NCBI GenBank assembly: GCA_026261815.1
Contig: JAMPIT010000493.1
Coordinates: forward strand, 8,697,501-8,761,500
Reading direction: 5' to 3'
DNA length: 64,000 bases
DNA from: Monarcha castaneiventris obscurior
Lineage: Eukaryota; Chordata; Aves; Passeriformes; Monarchidae
Shown here: one piece after another, positions 47,119-59,263 of the stretch
How the letters are laid out: each line of letters starts with the position of its first letter
How positions within the stretch are numbered: the stretch's first letter is position 1
Program-made: the position numbers and the translations under genes
The notes under the pieces: generated by a model
The model's database searches: none
The model's input: the letters and a program-made list of their open reading frames with translations, nothing else
What the model was told of the DNA's origin: nothing

Positions 47119-50100
47119 GCAGTCTGTACAAGTTGCTTTGTATTTTCCTCCTCCCCTACCCCCTTCCATGACTTTGGAGCTTTCAAGTCATGTAATATTT
47201 CGACATGGCACTGGGAGAACAGTGAAAGAACAGAATCATCACAAGGATGTTTGAAAACTACAAAACTCTTCAGCAGCAGGGCAAGGTTAGTTAGCAGCTT
47301 TGTTTTGTTCGGTTTCATCACGGAATTTATTTACCAGAGGAAACTCAGCTTCAAGATGCCACATATGGTTTTCCAGTGAGGGTGTTCCAGCATTTTTTTT
47401 TTTCTTTTCCAAGAAGCAAGGAAAAGGAAAAAGCTCAAACCTGTGGCTGTCCAGAGGGAGCTTTACACGGCAGCTGGCCCAAGTTACACATCCAGTTTTT
47501 CTGAGTATTAAATCAGAAAAATAAGATATTTCTTCACCCCACTTTGCCCCTTCTTTCTTCCATCTCAATCCCTGGGCCATCCAGTGCTGTGCTTCAAGAG
47601 CAGCAAGGCCAGAATTCCAAGATTTCCTTTCTGTTTAGGCCATGTGATCTACTATTTCCTATCAGCCTTTGTGAGACCCTCAGAGATGTCTATTTAACAG
47701 ACAATTGATAGCTCAGGGGCTTGGGTGAGCTTCAAAGAGCTAAGCTGGACTCAAGACAGCCTGCACAGAAGACCAGGCCTGGACCAGCATCCTGGAACTT
47801 TAAACTTCAGCTAGAAGTAGCTTTCCCTACAGAAATGGAAAGGATGTTGTGATGATTAATTATGCTTTGTGCAAAAGCTCCTCAGCTTATTTCTGCCTTG
47901 ACCTTTGGTAGCTCCATCTTACAGGATCTTGCTGTTCTCTCTCCCAACCAGAAGTGATTCCTGTGAATAAAGGGACCTTCTGCCATCTTTGCTACTTCAA
48001 AATGAGAACAAGCTGGTTTCTCAGCAGGGTAATCAGGGGGAGCCAGATGTGACGAGTTGCCATCCTGCAACAGAGCACAGCTGGATCCAAACACACACCT
48101 GCAGATGTGGCACAGCTCCCACAACATCAGCACGGGCATGAAAACCCCCAAGGAGGAGCTGCCTTCAGCCACTGTGTTGGGTTTTACTGTGGCTGAATTT
48201 CATGCAGCTTTGTCAGGTTGCTGGTGATTTATTCCCCCTCCAGCTTTCAAGAAAGGATCAGCATTTCCAAGAGCAGCCCAGAAGTGCAGAGAGTGGAGTG
48301 GCCCCTCTCCAGGCCTTGGGGAGGGAGGAGTGAGGAAATCAATGCTGCAGCTCCAAAGTGATCAGACAGCCACAAATTACAGCTCAAGAAGGGATGTCTG
48401 CACCTGAGCACACAAGGGATTTTGTTCAGGGTTTCTTTCCTGTTGTTATTTTGGAGTTTTTATGAGCTAGCATGAAGCTGTCTCTTTTCTGAAACCAGGT
48501 TTAGCAGTCGAGGGATGTGATTGAAGTGGAAGTCAGGGCTGACAGTGCCTTTTCCTACTTCTAGGAATAGAAGGAAATATCTGGTGTCTCTACAGGGGAG
48601 AGGAGAGTTATTCCAGCTCTGCACACCCCAAAGTGAACCTGGACCCAGCCCTTGCTGCCTTCTCCTCACCACCAAGGTGCTGCAAGGTGGGATGGTGCAG
48701 CTGAGACCTCAGTGGGAAGGAACACGACTCAAAAGCAGTGAGAAAGGCTCTATTTTCAATTGCTCTGAATAAAGTATTTCTTTTTAAATAGAAGTTTGCT
48801 GGTTTCTGAAGTTCACATTAAGATCTGATGTCTCAAATGCCCATCAGCCACAACTGACCTTACTCTGAGAGAACATTCAGGCACAAATTCTTCTGAAGTG
48901 TTGAGAAGAATACATGAGACATCAGATTTCCCAGAGGTCTGCCTTATCTAAACTAAATCCCTTTTATTTCAGTAGAACTGAAGAACATTTCTGTAAATCC
49001 TGCGAAGCAGCTCCTGATTAGGCACATAAATACCTTTAAAAGTGTGGGCCTGCAGCTGGGATCCATCCTGCCACATGCAAGTCAAGTGTCTGGTCTTAGC
49101 CAGTCACACAGGCAGCTCCTATCACCAGTGGAGAGTGGACATCACCACAGGGCATCTCCTCAAACCTCCCCTGAATGTCAGTCTGAGGGCTGAGGCCTCT
49201 CCCTTTGGGGCACTATCTCTGTCTATTCATCGCAGAGGGAGCCAAGCTGTCTCATTTTGTCTGCTTTAAAGTTCTGTCTGAGTTACAGGAGGCAGATCCC
49301 ACCCTTCCCAACTGCATTGCAGAGATGAGTCAGTCATGCTGGAAACGTTCTGCAAGGCCTTTTCTGAATCTGCCAACGGGACAGGGTGACAGCACACAAG
49401 GTGCTTTGGGCTGGTGTCTCACAGGAATGCTCACAGTTTACCAGCAGGAAATCTCTCCAGCAATCAAGTTTAAAGTTTAAAGCGTTGAATGTTACCCCAA
49501 AGCAAATTTCAGATCAAATATTTCAAGTATTCTGTTAGTCAGTCACCCAAGTTAGTCAGGAGGGAAGAGAAGCAACACCATATTATGGAGTTATTTTGCC
49601 AGCAGTGATGGAATGCTGAAGTTTAACTCTTTCAGAATAACCAGAGAGAAGAAATAAGGTACAAAGACATGAACAAGTAATTTAAAATAATGAATAGAGG
49701 TGGTATTCTCTATAACTGACCATCTGCAGCAATGTAGCCTCTGAAAAACTCCCCACTTCAAGGAAAAAGTTCATCGTGTTTTCTTCAGACATCAGCATTG
49801 AAAACATCAGCTGCAGCCTGAGAGTAACCAGTTGGACTGGGAAGTGAGAGCAGTGGGGAATTGTGGCTCTGAAGCAATGAAGCAGCAGAGGATCACCTCA
49901 AGGAACATGCCAGGGAGTTAGCAACACTCCCAGAAAAGGCCACTCCAACAGCACAGCCTCATCCATCACGGCGTGCCGAGGACAGCTTTACAGCCAGCAG
50001 GGCCCAGGCTGCTAATTACAACACAGAGATGTGGCACGCAGGGTATTCTCAGCCCAAATGGCACGGGGGGCACAGCCTGAGGGCTGGGATCTGCATTTCC

Positions 50101-52060
50101 ATCCTCAGAGGGAGCAGGGGCCGGTGCTGCCCTGGTGCTGGCCTGGAGTGAGGGTCACTCAGCGGGGTGGGCACAGCCCCGTTCCCTGCCAGGCGTGAGG
50201 GATGGGCTCAGGGAGCTGAGCACCAAACACATCAAAGGCACTTCCCTGTGTCTTGCTGTGCCACATGGACACAGATCCCGGACACCTGGGTGCCCCAGTG
50301 CCCGATGCAGGGCTGTGGGATGGGAACTGGGGCACTTTTCCCTCACCCTGCAGCACTGAGAACACACCAGGCCAGGAAAAACAAATGGAAAGGCTCTGCT
50401 GCTGGCTCTGCTGCTGGCCACTCTTGTCTGCATCCAACACACTCTGAGCAGTGCCTTTAAATCCAGCCTGGGCCCCAGGACACTGTGCTGGGATCTCCCT
50501 CCAAGTGCAGGGACCTCAGAGTCTGGGAAAGCCAATGCCTGTGATAGCACTTAGATCTTGAACTGGAATATCCTCATTAATTATGACTTTGCAGGGAGGT
50601 TGCCAATGGGAAAGAATTTCGCAGATGCAAGAGCTGTATCTTACTCCATCCCCTCCTTTTATGCTTCAAAAGATAGGCCAAATGATCTAGTAGCATATGA
50701 AGCTTCTAATTATTCCCAAAGCCCTTGGCTCTTCCTGCATTTAGGGCCAGAGTGAAATTCTCCCTGGAAAGGTAACAGAGCACGCATCCCGACATGAAAA
50801 CAGCCAAGAACGCAGGATGTTTGCAGTCTGTGAGAAAGGCCTGAGACCCTGCATGTCAATATTCAGAAGTCCATCCAAAATCCTGAGTTCTAAACTTAGC
50901 TCCAAACATAGCACATCCAGATCTGAATCTGTTTTGTCTCTGGCAAAATACATGTCCTGCAAATTTTGTTATTTATTCATCTCGTTTGTTTTCTTTGGTC
51001 ATCCTAGACACAGGATGGGAATTATTTCTCAGACAGGATTCTGGGTAGATGCAATTAGGCTTTTATCATTACAGGAAAAGGGTGTTCTACAACAGTGAGA
51101 TTTGGAGAGAGGCTATGAAGGCTTCCCAAGGCAGTGGTGGCATTTGACACTGGCTGAGCAGCAGCTCCTCAGTGGGAGGGGATGAAGCTCAGTACCTGCC
51201 CAATGCAGTGAGCATTGGGATTTCTGGGGTGAGACAGGATTTTGGAGCCTGGCAGCTCTGGGATCAGGTCCTTCCCACCTGCACAGCGTGGCTGCAGACT
51301 GGTGGATGCTGGACTCTCCACACAAAACACAGACTATTTCTCTAACATGTGATTCTTACAGGAATTGCCACATTAACTCTGGTTTTCAAGAGGTTCTGTG
51401 GTTCTATCCCATGGATTTGATCACTGCAGGGATCTGCCCTGTACTGATGTCTCCCACGATGGCTGGGAACCACAGGCCTTGTCAAATACCAGCTCATGAC
51501 ATCACTTCTCTTCCCAGTCATCCTTTGATTTCTTCAGTACCAGAATCAAGAAAACTTTGACTCCTGAGATCAAAGAATGACCTCGAAGGTCCATTAAAGC
51601 TTCCCAAAGAGATGCTGGGCTGCTCCAAGGGCTTGCTGGAGAAGGGGAGAGGACTAACACTGAATGTTGGTGGCTGCTTGCCCAGGTCCATCCAGAAGAG
51701 CCCAAGGCTGGGCAGATGCTTGGCTCAAGGGTGTGATGGCCTCACAGGAGAGGCCACACCGGTCAGAGCACAACCCAAAGCAGACGAGGAAAAGCAATCT
51801 GGGCTCTGGTGGCCAAGAAAACCAACGGAGATCCCAGGACACAACCCAAACATAGATGCTAAAGGAAAGTCCAGGTGTCAGGGAGCAGGGGCTGTGCCAC
51901 AGAGCATGGACAGTCCAGCAGCTCCTGCTCTGCTCCCGACAGGAACGCTGACAACTTGTCTTTTCCCAGGCCTTTGGTACGAGGAGAGCAACTGCTTGGT
52001 TTTGTTTTAGAGTTCCCATGATATCAGGAGTTAATTGTAACCAGCACGTTCCCTCTCCCA

Positions 52061-52145
52061 GCGCCTCCGAGGGCCGGAGCCGGGCGGGAATGCTCTCGCC
52101 TCCCTCAGCTCCATGTTCCCAACGTGCCTCTGAAACTATTTGCAT
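52061..52145. promoter_or_regulatory. CpG patch followed by an octamer word
   Basis: Six CpGs lie within 40 bp (52061-52100). A perfect ATTTGCAT, the reverse of the POU octamer ATGCAAAT, lies at 52138-52145. A single octamer may be chance. The combination is noted as weak evidence for regulatory DNA. Confidence 0.25.
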
Positions 52146-53196
52146 TTCAAAATTTCTGTGCTCGGGCTGTTTGCTAGTGATGAGCTCAGCTGGCAGACAC
52201 CCTGTGTCCAGGGCAGAGAGGGGAAGGAAGTGCTGCTGTGGTCACCAGGAAAAGCCAGAAAGCTGAGCCCAGTGTGCTCAAAACCACCCAAACCCAGGCT
52301 GGGGAGGGACAGATAAAAGCGTCAACATACGTCCGTGTCAGGAGTAAGTTTGCATACAACACATAAAACTGATGAGATCCATTCAACAGCCACACATTCA
52401 GCATGGAAAATGTGGTTCTTTGAAGAGCTGCTGGTTGAAGCAAGTGCCCCATCCCATCAGATTGCAAGGAGAGCTCTCCCGACCCTCCAGCTCAATGGCT
52501 ACAGCTGACAGAAGGTTGTTGTACTAATATTTGTAATTCCTTTGAGAGACTCAGATCACGAGTACCACTAGAGGAGGGCAAAGCATTATATTAGCAAGAG
52601 CCAGTTGTTTTCCCCCTCTCTCATGGTCTCTTGCAGGTGATGGCTGATCCATGGATGGGCCATTCTTGCTGCTCAATATTTTGTTTTCTTTTGCTTTTAC
52701 CCTGACTGAAATCTGACAGCTGGAAATGCCAAGTGCCTGCATTCAGAGGGATCCACCTCCCTGCTCAGCAGAGGTAGCCTCGATCTCCCCATATCTCCTC
52801 CCTGATCTTTTATCAGTGAGCTCAATCTACTTTAATACAGGCACAAGAAAGGAAGAGCCTTGAGCTGGAGCGTGGGTTCAGTCCAACGCTTAGATCCTGA
52901 GAATGGAAAACTCAGAGTCCCTCAAGAGGAGAGAGGCTGGGTTGTGGTTTCTGGAGGGAGAAATTTAATACAAGCTTGTAGAGTAAATAAACTGCAACCT
53001 CATCCCTACGTCTGGCGTGTGAGACCCTTTGGGCCAGGCAGAGGGAAAGAAATCCTGTCCCTAATGGTGCTGGAGTGAGGGGCAAAGTGAAACCAGACAC
53101 GAGGCTGGGATGGGCCCGAGCGGGTGGGCATGGAAGGGCACTGCTCCTTCACAGGGGTTCGGCGTGCTCCGGTGGCTGGTGCCTGCTGCTGGCCTT

Positions 53197-53364
53197 GGGA
53201 TGGGCAGTGGGATGGGGAAGGGGATGGGCAATGGGATGGGGAATGGGATGGGGAAGGGGATGGGGAAGGGGATGGGCAATGGGATGAGGAATGGGATGGG
53301 GAAGGGGATGGGCAGTGGGATAGGGAATGGGATGGGGAAGGGAATGGGGAATGGGATAGGGTTG
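53197..53364. repeat. 12-bp G-rich minisatellite, 14 units
   Basis: Fourteen consecutive 12-mers, consensus GGGATGGGGAAT with variants ending CAAT, CAGT or GAAG, fill the interval exactly. The strand is almost pure purine with G-runs every 5-6 bp, so G-quadruplex formation is plausible. Because 12 is a multiple of three, each frame encodes a four-residue repeat: MGKG/MGNG on plus and PIPF/PIPL on minus. These account for the 113-114 codon ORFs at 53061-53402 and 53110-53454, which are not evidence of a protein. Confidence 0.95.
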
Positions 53365-53739
53365 CCCGTTCCCTGCCAGTGGGACCTGACCCTGGTGATC
53401 ACTGTGGGTGAGGCAGGAGGCAGCTCTGAGGGGCTGGGACAGGAAATTTCCTAAACTCTCTTTAATCCACAAGGACACTCAAGTGTCACAGAGCGAGAAT
53501 CAGCCTGCAGAGCATCATTGTTAACTTAAAAAAAATCCACCACAAACTTTCCCAGCTTTAAAGGACTGAGCTGAAGCCATCCCAGAAGACCAGAGTTTTA
53601 AGTTTGTGGCCAGCTCTGTCAACTGCTGGTCCTGGCTTTTAATTTCCTGAAGTGTCTCATTTCTCTCCCTCGCCAAAGGGAGCTGGAAAAAAAAATCCTC
53701 TTTCTCCCTTTCTTTCTCCCCTCCTCACAGTTGCTCTTT
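53365..53739. other. gene-free stretch
   Basis: Ordinary DNA between the minisatellite and the following AT-rich island. It contains short A runs and a CT-rich tract near 53690-53730. No gene is seen. Confidence 0.55.
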
Positions 53740-54660
53740 GAGTAAGGCCATACCTAACAATTATTCAGGAAAACATTATGTTGACATTACTGTTTAGAAA
53801 ATAAAAAAGGGTTTTTAAAGCTAGAGAGTAACATTGTGACCATATAGCACTAGTGAATGATTAAAAATTTAGATGACTGCCTTTGAAACAATAAAAAGCT
53901 TTCGAAGCTTCTTAATGAGCAGCTATCAGAAATAAAGCATTTAAAACTTCAGAAAGTGCCTCTGTGGAAATTTCATTGTCTTTGATGCTGTAAAATAACT
54001 GCAGGGTGGATTCATTTCAAGTTCTTTTTAGCATACTGGTCGTTTAGAAATATTGGGAGATATCTTTCTTAGCAATATGTGGGGAAAACAATGTCTTGGT
54101 CGCTTTCATTTATCTGCAATTTGACAGGAGTGCAGTTTATTAACTTGAAAAGAGACAGATACATTATCTGAAACACAGAGAGTATAGTGGGTATTGCCTC
54201 CTTTTTATACCAGTGGGAGTCCATGACACTTTGAACTTGCTCACCATTAAACGCCTTCCTGAGTTGTTGAAGAGGCCTTTAAAAAGGGAGCCTGTGCATT
54301 TATGATGTAAATTCGTTATTTTGACAGTCTTTGAAATCTGTCATATTCACGTCCAATTTAATGCACCGCAAAAATTCTTTTCTTTTAAAATACTTTTCTT
54401 TTAAGATTTCAAAGCCATTTTCATGTAGAAAACTATTGTTATACCTAATATATCCTGAAAGTGTTTTAGCAAAGGAACTTATATGATTCTGTTTTAAGTC
54501 ATGTCAGGTTTTAAAACATGTCATTTCTTCAAATAAGCTTTGACCACACTATCTTTTTTTTTTTTTCATTAGTTAAAGTGCACTTGATTTCCATGGATAC
54601 AATTAGTCAGAATATCTGCTATAGGATCATCATTGGATCAAACAGGGTCCTTTCAGGCTC
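53740..54660. promoter_or_regulatory. large AT-rich island, candidate conserved non-coding element
   Basis: About 0.9 kb of AT-rich, unique DNA with almost no open frames. It includes CTAACAATTATTCAGG, GAATGATTAAAAATTTAG, TTTATTAACTTG, and a TTGACAG (54321-54327) and CTGTCA (54338-54343) pair, the core words of TALE (MEIS/TGIF) homeodomain proteins in opposite orientation. A T-run lies near 54550-54566. It is among the best enhancer-like candidates in the window, but conservation is untested. Confidence 0.42.
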
Positions 54661-55799
54661 TATTCCACGGAGCAATTGCCCACATATCTGAGATCAATAC
54701 AGCCCAGCACACGGGTAGGGAGATGCAGAGAGCTGAGGGCTGGTTGGGAAAGTGGAGGATTGTACTGAAGCACAGCACATTTAACGAGAACCTGGGCCGG
54801 TGGGAAAATTAAACAGCTCCTTTTAAAATGATGAGCTCTGAGTATTTGCTCTGAACGTGGAGTGGGGTGAGGAGGAGCAGGACGGGAGGGGGCCGGGAGG
54901 CATCTGATGAAATCCAAGTTCAGTTTATTTCTGGTCAAACCCAAGCCTCACACATTTCAACTCAATCTTCAATCCAAACAAACCTCCTTAGGCTCACTAA
55001 TCCTCATTACACAGTGGATTTTAGCTGTACCTGCACTTCTTTATCAGTTTGCAAGATATTTTCAGCCGGTACAGAGGTCTTCATGCAGCTCTGCTTCAAA
55101 GCCGTGTACAGAGGAGGTTCTGTACAGAGTCTCAGAGAGTGTTTTCATTTACAGATGCCTTATCACTTTGGGAGAGGACGTTGGTGGGCAGGGGGAACAC
55201 ATTCCTCCAAAGCAGCCCAGAATCATCCTAATCTAGGGAAACGATCAAATAAGAGTTTCAAAGATCTCCTACTACAAAGGAAGGCATTAAGCTCACTCTT
55301 TGCCTGCCCAGACTGCAGAGCTGTTTTGGAATACATGGAAATATGCCTGTAGCACGAGGGAACCTTCCACTGATGGTTTAAGCACCATTTCACATGTCCC
55401 CAGCGGCTGGGTTTAAAATGCAGTGCACCATGAGTGAGATAAACCAGGAGAATCATTACTTCAGTGGCATTTAACCCTATAATTGGGTGGTTTTTTTGGG
55501 CCCTGATTTTATAAGGTCACCCTGTTATTTCCTTTGCTGGCTGGCTTGTGATGGTGCTTTCACATGTTATTACTCTCTTCCATCACAAGGAATGATATTT
55601 CGGGACTGAAAGGGCGAAAGATTTGTAAGGACTGTCCTTTCCCACACTGTGATTGTCTGAAAGCTTCAAACAGTCAAAGGCTGAGTGGAAATGTGCTTTA
55701 GATGGTGTCTCTGGGGCAGAAATCCCACCTGGTCTAGGGGTAGAAAAGAACTGTAAGGATCTGATTATTTCATGGTTAGATCGCCTCGTCCCCCTGCAA
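54661..55799. other. gene-free stretch
   Basis: A 161-codon plus frame at 54867-55352 and a 109-codon frame at 54907-55236 overlap. Neither has a recognisable domain. The rest is AT-rich and ordinary. Confidence 0.5.
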
Positions 55800-55876
55800 A
55801 GGGAGGATATACTTTCCTGATGGAGCTTGTATCAGATATTAAACCAATACTACACTTGATCTCAGCAAAAAGGCCA
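55800..55876 (-). pseudogene. U2 snRNA pseudogene (decayed, internally deleted)
   Basis: Read on the minus strand, the segment gives GGCCTTTTTGCTGAGATCAA, then GTGTAGTAT, then GTTTAATATCTGATAC, which matches the 5' region of U2 snRNA. It includes the GUAGUA branch-point recognition sequence. About 10 nt are lost between GTAGTAT and GTTTAATATC, which removes part of stem-loop IIa. The first ten or so bases and everything beyond about nucleotide 85 are diverged or absent; I see no Sm site and no promoter. It is therefore a dead retrocopy or relic rather than a working snRNA gene. Confidence 0.85.
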
Positions 55877-57244
55877 TTAAATCTCACAACTTGAAAAAGG
55901 CATCTTGCTCCTTGAAGCAGGGAATCCTGCAGTGCCTGCTGCCTGCTAACCCGATGGCCCGGCTGCGCTTGCTCACAGAATTCATTTCTGCTATCATTTC
56001 CCCCAGTCTCGGATTTCACTGGCACGAGCAAAACCTTGGGCTGCATGAGAAAATACTTTGAAATGGTGCCTAATTGACTTGGGCCTGGTTCAGGACATAG
56101 TACACCACACAAACCACCATAACATCAATCAGAGGCACAGAGGATGTCCCCACGTTCGGCTTAAACTACAGGGTATTTCCTTTGCCGAAAAGCATTTTAA
56201 TCACACTTAAGTATAGGTTTGCCCTGGCAAAAAAGACCGACCTATTCCAGTCGTTGATTTTTCCCACAGAAGGAAACTTCTGTCAGGCATCCCAGGAAAC
56301 GGCCCTGGGTTCATTGCACCAACTGCACTGACTTCACCAGCCTTATCGTGCCTCCCCTCTTTTTACTCCCACCAAAAGTCGTGTTTCTGTGGTCTGCAAG
56401 AGGAATATTTCCATCCAAGTCTGATGCTATTAAGCTTAGCCTCTGGGATCTACTCTCCCCCATTTTCCTCCTGGGTTTTGTGCCCTTTCCCCTCACTCCC
56501 CCTCTCCAATTAGTGCTGCTTAGCTCTGATAGTGCCTCTCTGGTAGAGGAGAAACAGGAGCCAGTTGTTAAGGATATAAAAAAATGTAATTTCAAGGAAA
56601 CCACTGAAAACAGGCAAAACCTGTGGGCATGACTGCCCTGCTCAACAGAGCCCATCTGCACCCAAAATTATGGCATTTTCATGCCTCAACACTGTCACAG
56701 CTGAGCTAATCACTTACTTAATGACTCTCGTTATCAGATATGACTGTTGGGTTTAAATGTCTCAATTTTTGGTCATGCAAATGTCCACATTGAACATTTT
56801 CTCTACGCTTTGAGTAACCTCTGTGAAAACCAAATCTAAGGAATCACAAACGGCATTTGGAAATCCAAACTGATCAGCTAGAAACCAACCAAGGGCTTTG
56901 ATCCCTTTAGAGCAACAGCTCAGGGACAGCACCACCTGTTTTTGGGCTGGTTCCAGGAGAAGGGAGGCTGTGGACTGTGCCACCAGTGTGCCTTGCCAGA
57001 GCTGGAATTAGCAAGAAATTAAAGTCATGCCTGGGCATGCAGGGAACAATCATTAATGGCCCTTTCAGTCATCATCTCCATTGCCCACTGCACACAACAA
57101 CCTCATTTTTTATCTTTCACTCCATATAAAACAGGGGTGATTTGCTTACAAATATCAGCAAGAAACAGAGGAGGAGAAAGGGGGGAACAAGCCCATGCTG
57201 AACCACTCTGATAAATCAGACAGACAGCAGGAGAAAGGATGGGG

Positions 57245-57300
57245 TAGTGGATAAGAGCACCACTCTCTAAAAAAGCCCTCTGAAACCCAGTCATGACAAG
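57245..57300 (+). repeat. possible MIR 5' fragment
   Basis: The text TAGTGGATAAGAGCACCACT resembles the tRNA-derived head of MIR ('tagtggttaagagcacggac'), followed by a weak match. It is short, and only the first 20 bp are convincing. Confidence 0.35.
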
Positions 57301-58476
57301 TCATAACTCATTGTCTTGCACTGGTGTGCAGGGAGCCGAGCAAACACACAAATGCCAATTAACATGCCAGCTGACACCAGCCTCAATTTCTGACCCACTG
57401 AGATGCCACCTCTGGGAACAGTCATGAAATCAGTATTTTATTGGAAAGAGGGTTCAGGGGTAATTCCAGCTGGACAAAGCTGGCAAGTGAATCACACACA
57501 CACACGTCAGGGGGTGGGAAGGACACTCCCCTGGCAGCCTCAGCCGTCGTTCCTGCTCTGTTGGCACAGGGGGCTGTGCTCACGTTTGTGGACTCCATGG
57601 AATCCAGGACAACAGGAGCTGATCCTCCCGTGTCCAGGTCCAAACTGGCTTGGATTGAGGAGCTAAATCCACTGTCCTTAACCTTACATGAGACTGCAAG
57701 TGCAGAGCCCTGCAGGGTTTTGACAAGAAGCCCCACTCAGCAGGCAGGCCACTGAATCCTGCCCTCCATTTCCAAAAGCCTTCAGGCACAGCCAGTGCCC
57801 TGCCCTAAGGAGAAACCAGCGGCTTCCAGGGAAAAACACAAGGAACAAATGTTCCCCTGTAGCCCTCTGTCCCAGACTCGCAGCCCTGTGTCCTGATCCA
57901 GAGCCCTGGACCTCACAGCAGCACTCCTGGGAATGGAAGGAACAACCACTCACCCTCATTTGGGAAAGAACAGTTCAGCTAAATGCAAATATTGCCCAAT
58001 TATGCGAAAGGGCTCAGTGCCTCGGACACATGGCTGCAATTCATGGACGAATCCAAGCAAGGCAAGATCAAGGAATCCTGGTCTGTTGGGCAACATCAGC
58101 CAGAGAACAAATCCAGGGAGTCACTAAGGAACACCAGGGCGTTGGGAGACACGCCAGGACATCCTGATGGAGCAGCTTAACCGTGCCTAAGGGTAATGGT
58201 GACAGAGAGACAGCTGTGGCATGAATGGCCTTGCACACACTTCCCACAGCTTTGTGCTCCTCTGCTCCCTGATCCCCACCTTCACCTGCACAAGGATGCC
58301 CATGCCCAACCTAGTCGAGATGCTTTTGGTTTGGCCAGGCTCCCCCAACAGCCCTTCTGCTAAAATTCACTTGATATTTTTGCTATCTATCTATCATCTG
58401 GGGGTTTTTTAATGTCCCCTGAAACACTCTGGAAATGCAAATCCCGCTGTTAGGATTGTTGAAAGAAATCAAAATT

Positions 58477-58498
58477 AAAAAAAAAAAAAAAAAAAAAA
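58477..58498. repeat. poly(A) run
   Basis: Twenty-two A residues followed by A-rich text. No retroposed gene or target-site duplication is visible. Confidence 0.88.
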
Positions 58499-59185
58499 GA
58501 AAAATCAGAAGGAAAACATAAAAAATAAGAGGCAATGAAATATCTCCCAGACGGAAAGGGAAAGAGTAAAACTGCAACAGTGGGTTGCAAAAGCAAAATC
58601 CATTGAACTTCACAATCCTAGCAACACATCCCTTTGTTTACGAACCATCTGAAGCAAGTTCTACCCTGCAAACTCCATGGGGAACCTTGATTTCTCTAGC
58701 CAAATTAACTAATTTTCCTAACACACACTAAAATCTGGCCATTTGATCTGTCACTCACAGCCTGTCCTCCAAGTAAATAAAAACACCCCGTAGTTTTGAT
58801 TCCACAGCAGCCCGTAAGGAGAGCAGCAGCATCCCCAGCAAACGGGGCTGTACAAGGTGTGTTCCCCACCCCTCATCCAGGAGGGGCACCAAGAGCTCAA
58901 TGGTGCAGGAAAAAACATTGAAAATTACTGAAATAAATCCATTTTTGTATGTAAAACAGATTCTATCTTTATACCATATATAAAATAATTGTCATTTAAA
59001 GTCTTGAGTAGGCTAAGGGGAGAATAGTGGGACTTCCCCTCCTTCACCTTGGAACCCCTGTGGCACCCAGGTGCTGTTTCTTCCTCTGCCCCCAGGTACT
59101 GAATAACTTCAAAGAGCCCACCCAGATGTCCATGAACAAAGGCTGTGTCAGGGATTTATATGGAGCAAAATCTGGCTATAAATAT

Positions 59186-59263
59186 AATGGAATCACAGAC
59201 TCATTTAGGCTGGAAAAGACCTTTAAGGTCATCGAGTTCAACAGTAAACACAACACTGCCAAG
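59186..59263 (-). mobile_element. CR1 LINE 3' end, minus strand
   Basis: The plus strand reads 'ataatggaatcacagactca', 'tttaggctggaaaagacctt', 'taaggtcatcgagttcaaca' and 'gtaaacacaacactgccaag'. This is the reverse complement of a second CR1 3'-end type common in birds, distinct from the one at 60499. Only about 78 bp remain. An 80-codon frame (59027-59269) that crosses it has no independent support. Confidence 0.88.

Larger units (their letters stand above)
45761..53196. other. long gene-free stretch
   Basis: No gene or repeat family is supported. GC-rich segments, for example 46200-46990, 50030-50560 and 51600-52120, open frames up to 163 codons (51654-52145, minus) without domains. A C-tract at 47098-47118, a CpG patch at 52061-52100 and the nested inverted repeat at 46655-46707 are listed separately. 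AT-rich, possibly regulatory text occurs at 49480-49770 and 50560-50720. Confidence 0.45.
55877..59185. other. gene-free stretch with simple repeats
   Basis: Frames up to 116 codons have no motif. Two weak MIR-like pieces occur: one with 'ccatataaaacaggggtgat' at about 57121-57142, and 'tagtggataagagcacc' near 57245. A CA run lies at 57493-57505, a CTAT run at 58382-58395 and a poly(A) run at 58477-58498. The part 58910-59010 is AT-rich. No gene is supported. Confidence 0.5.

Noticed and set aside
51536..51600. Possible CR1 fragment around 'gacctcgaaggtcc'
   Set aside because: Only one short word resembles CR1 and the collinear neighbours are missing.
53061..53454. Glycine-methionine or proline-isoleucine repeat protein
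   Set aside because: The periodic peptide is the translation of the 12-bp minisatellite. Both strands and several frames give equally long ORFs.
57020..57045. p53-like response element (AGTCATGCCTGGGCATGCAG)
   Set aside because: Both CATG cores are present, but flanking purine/pyrimidine positions break the consensus, so a chance match is likely.
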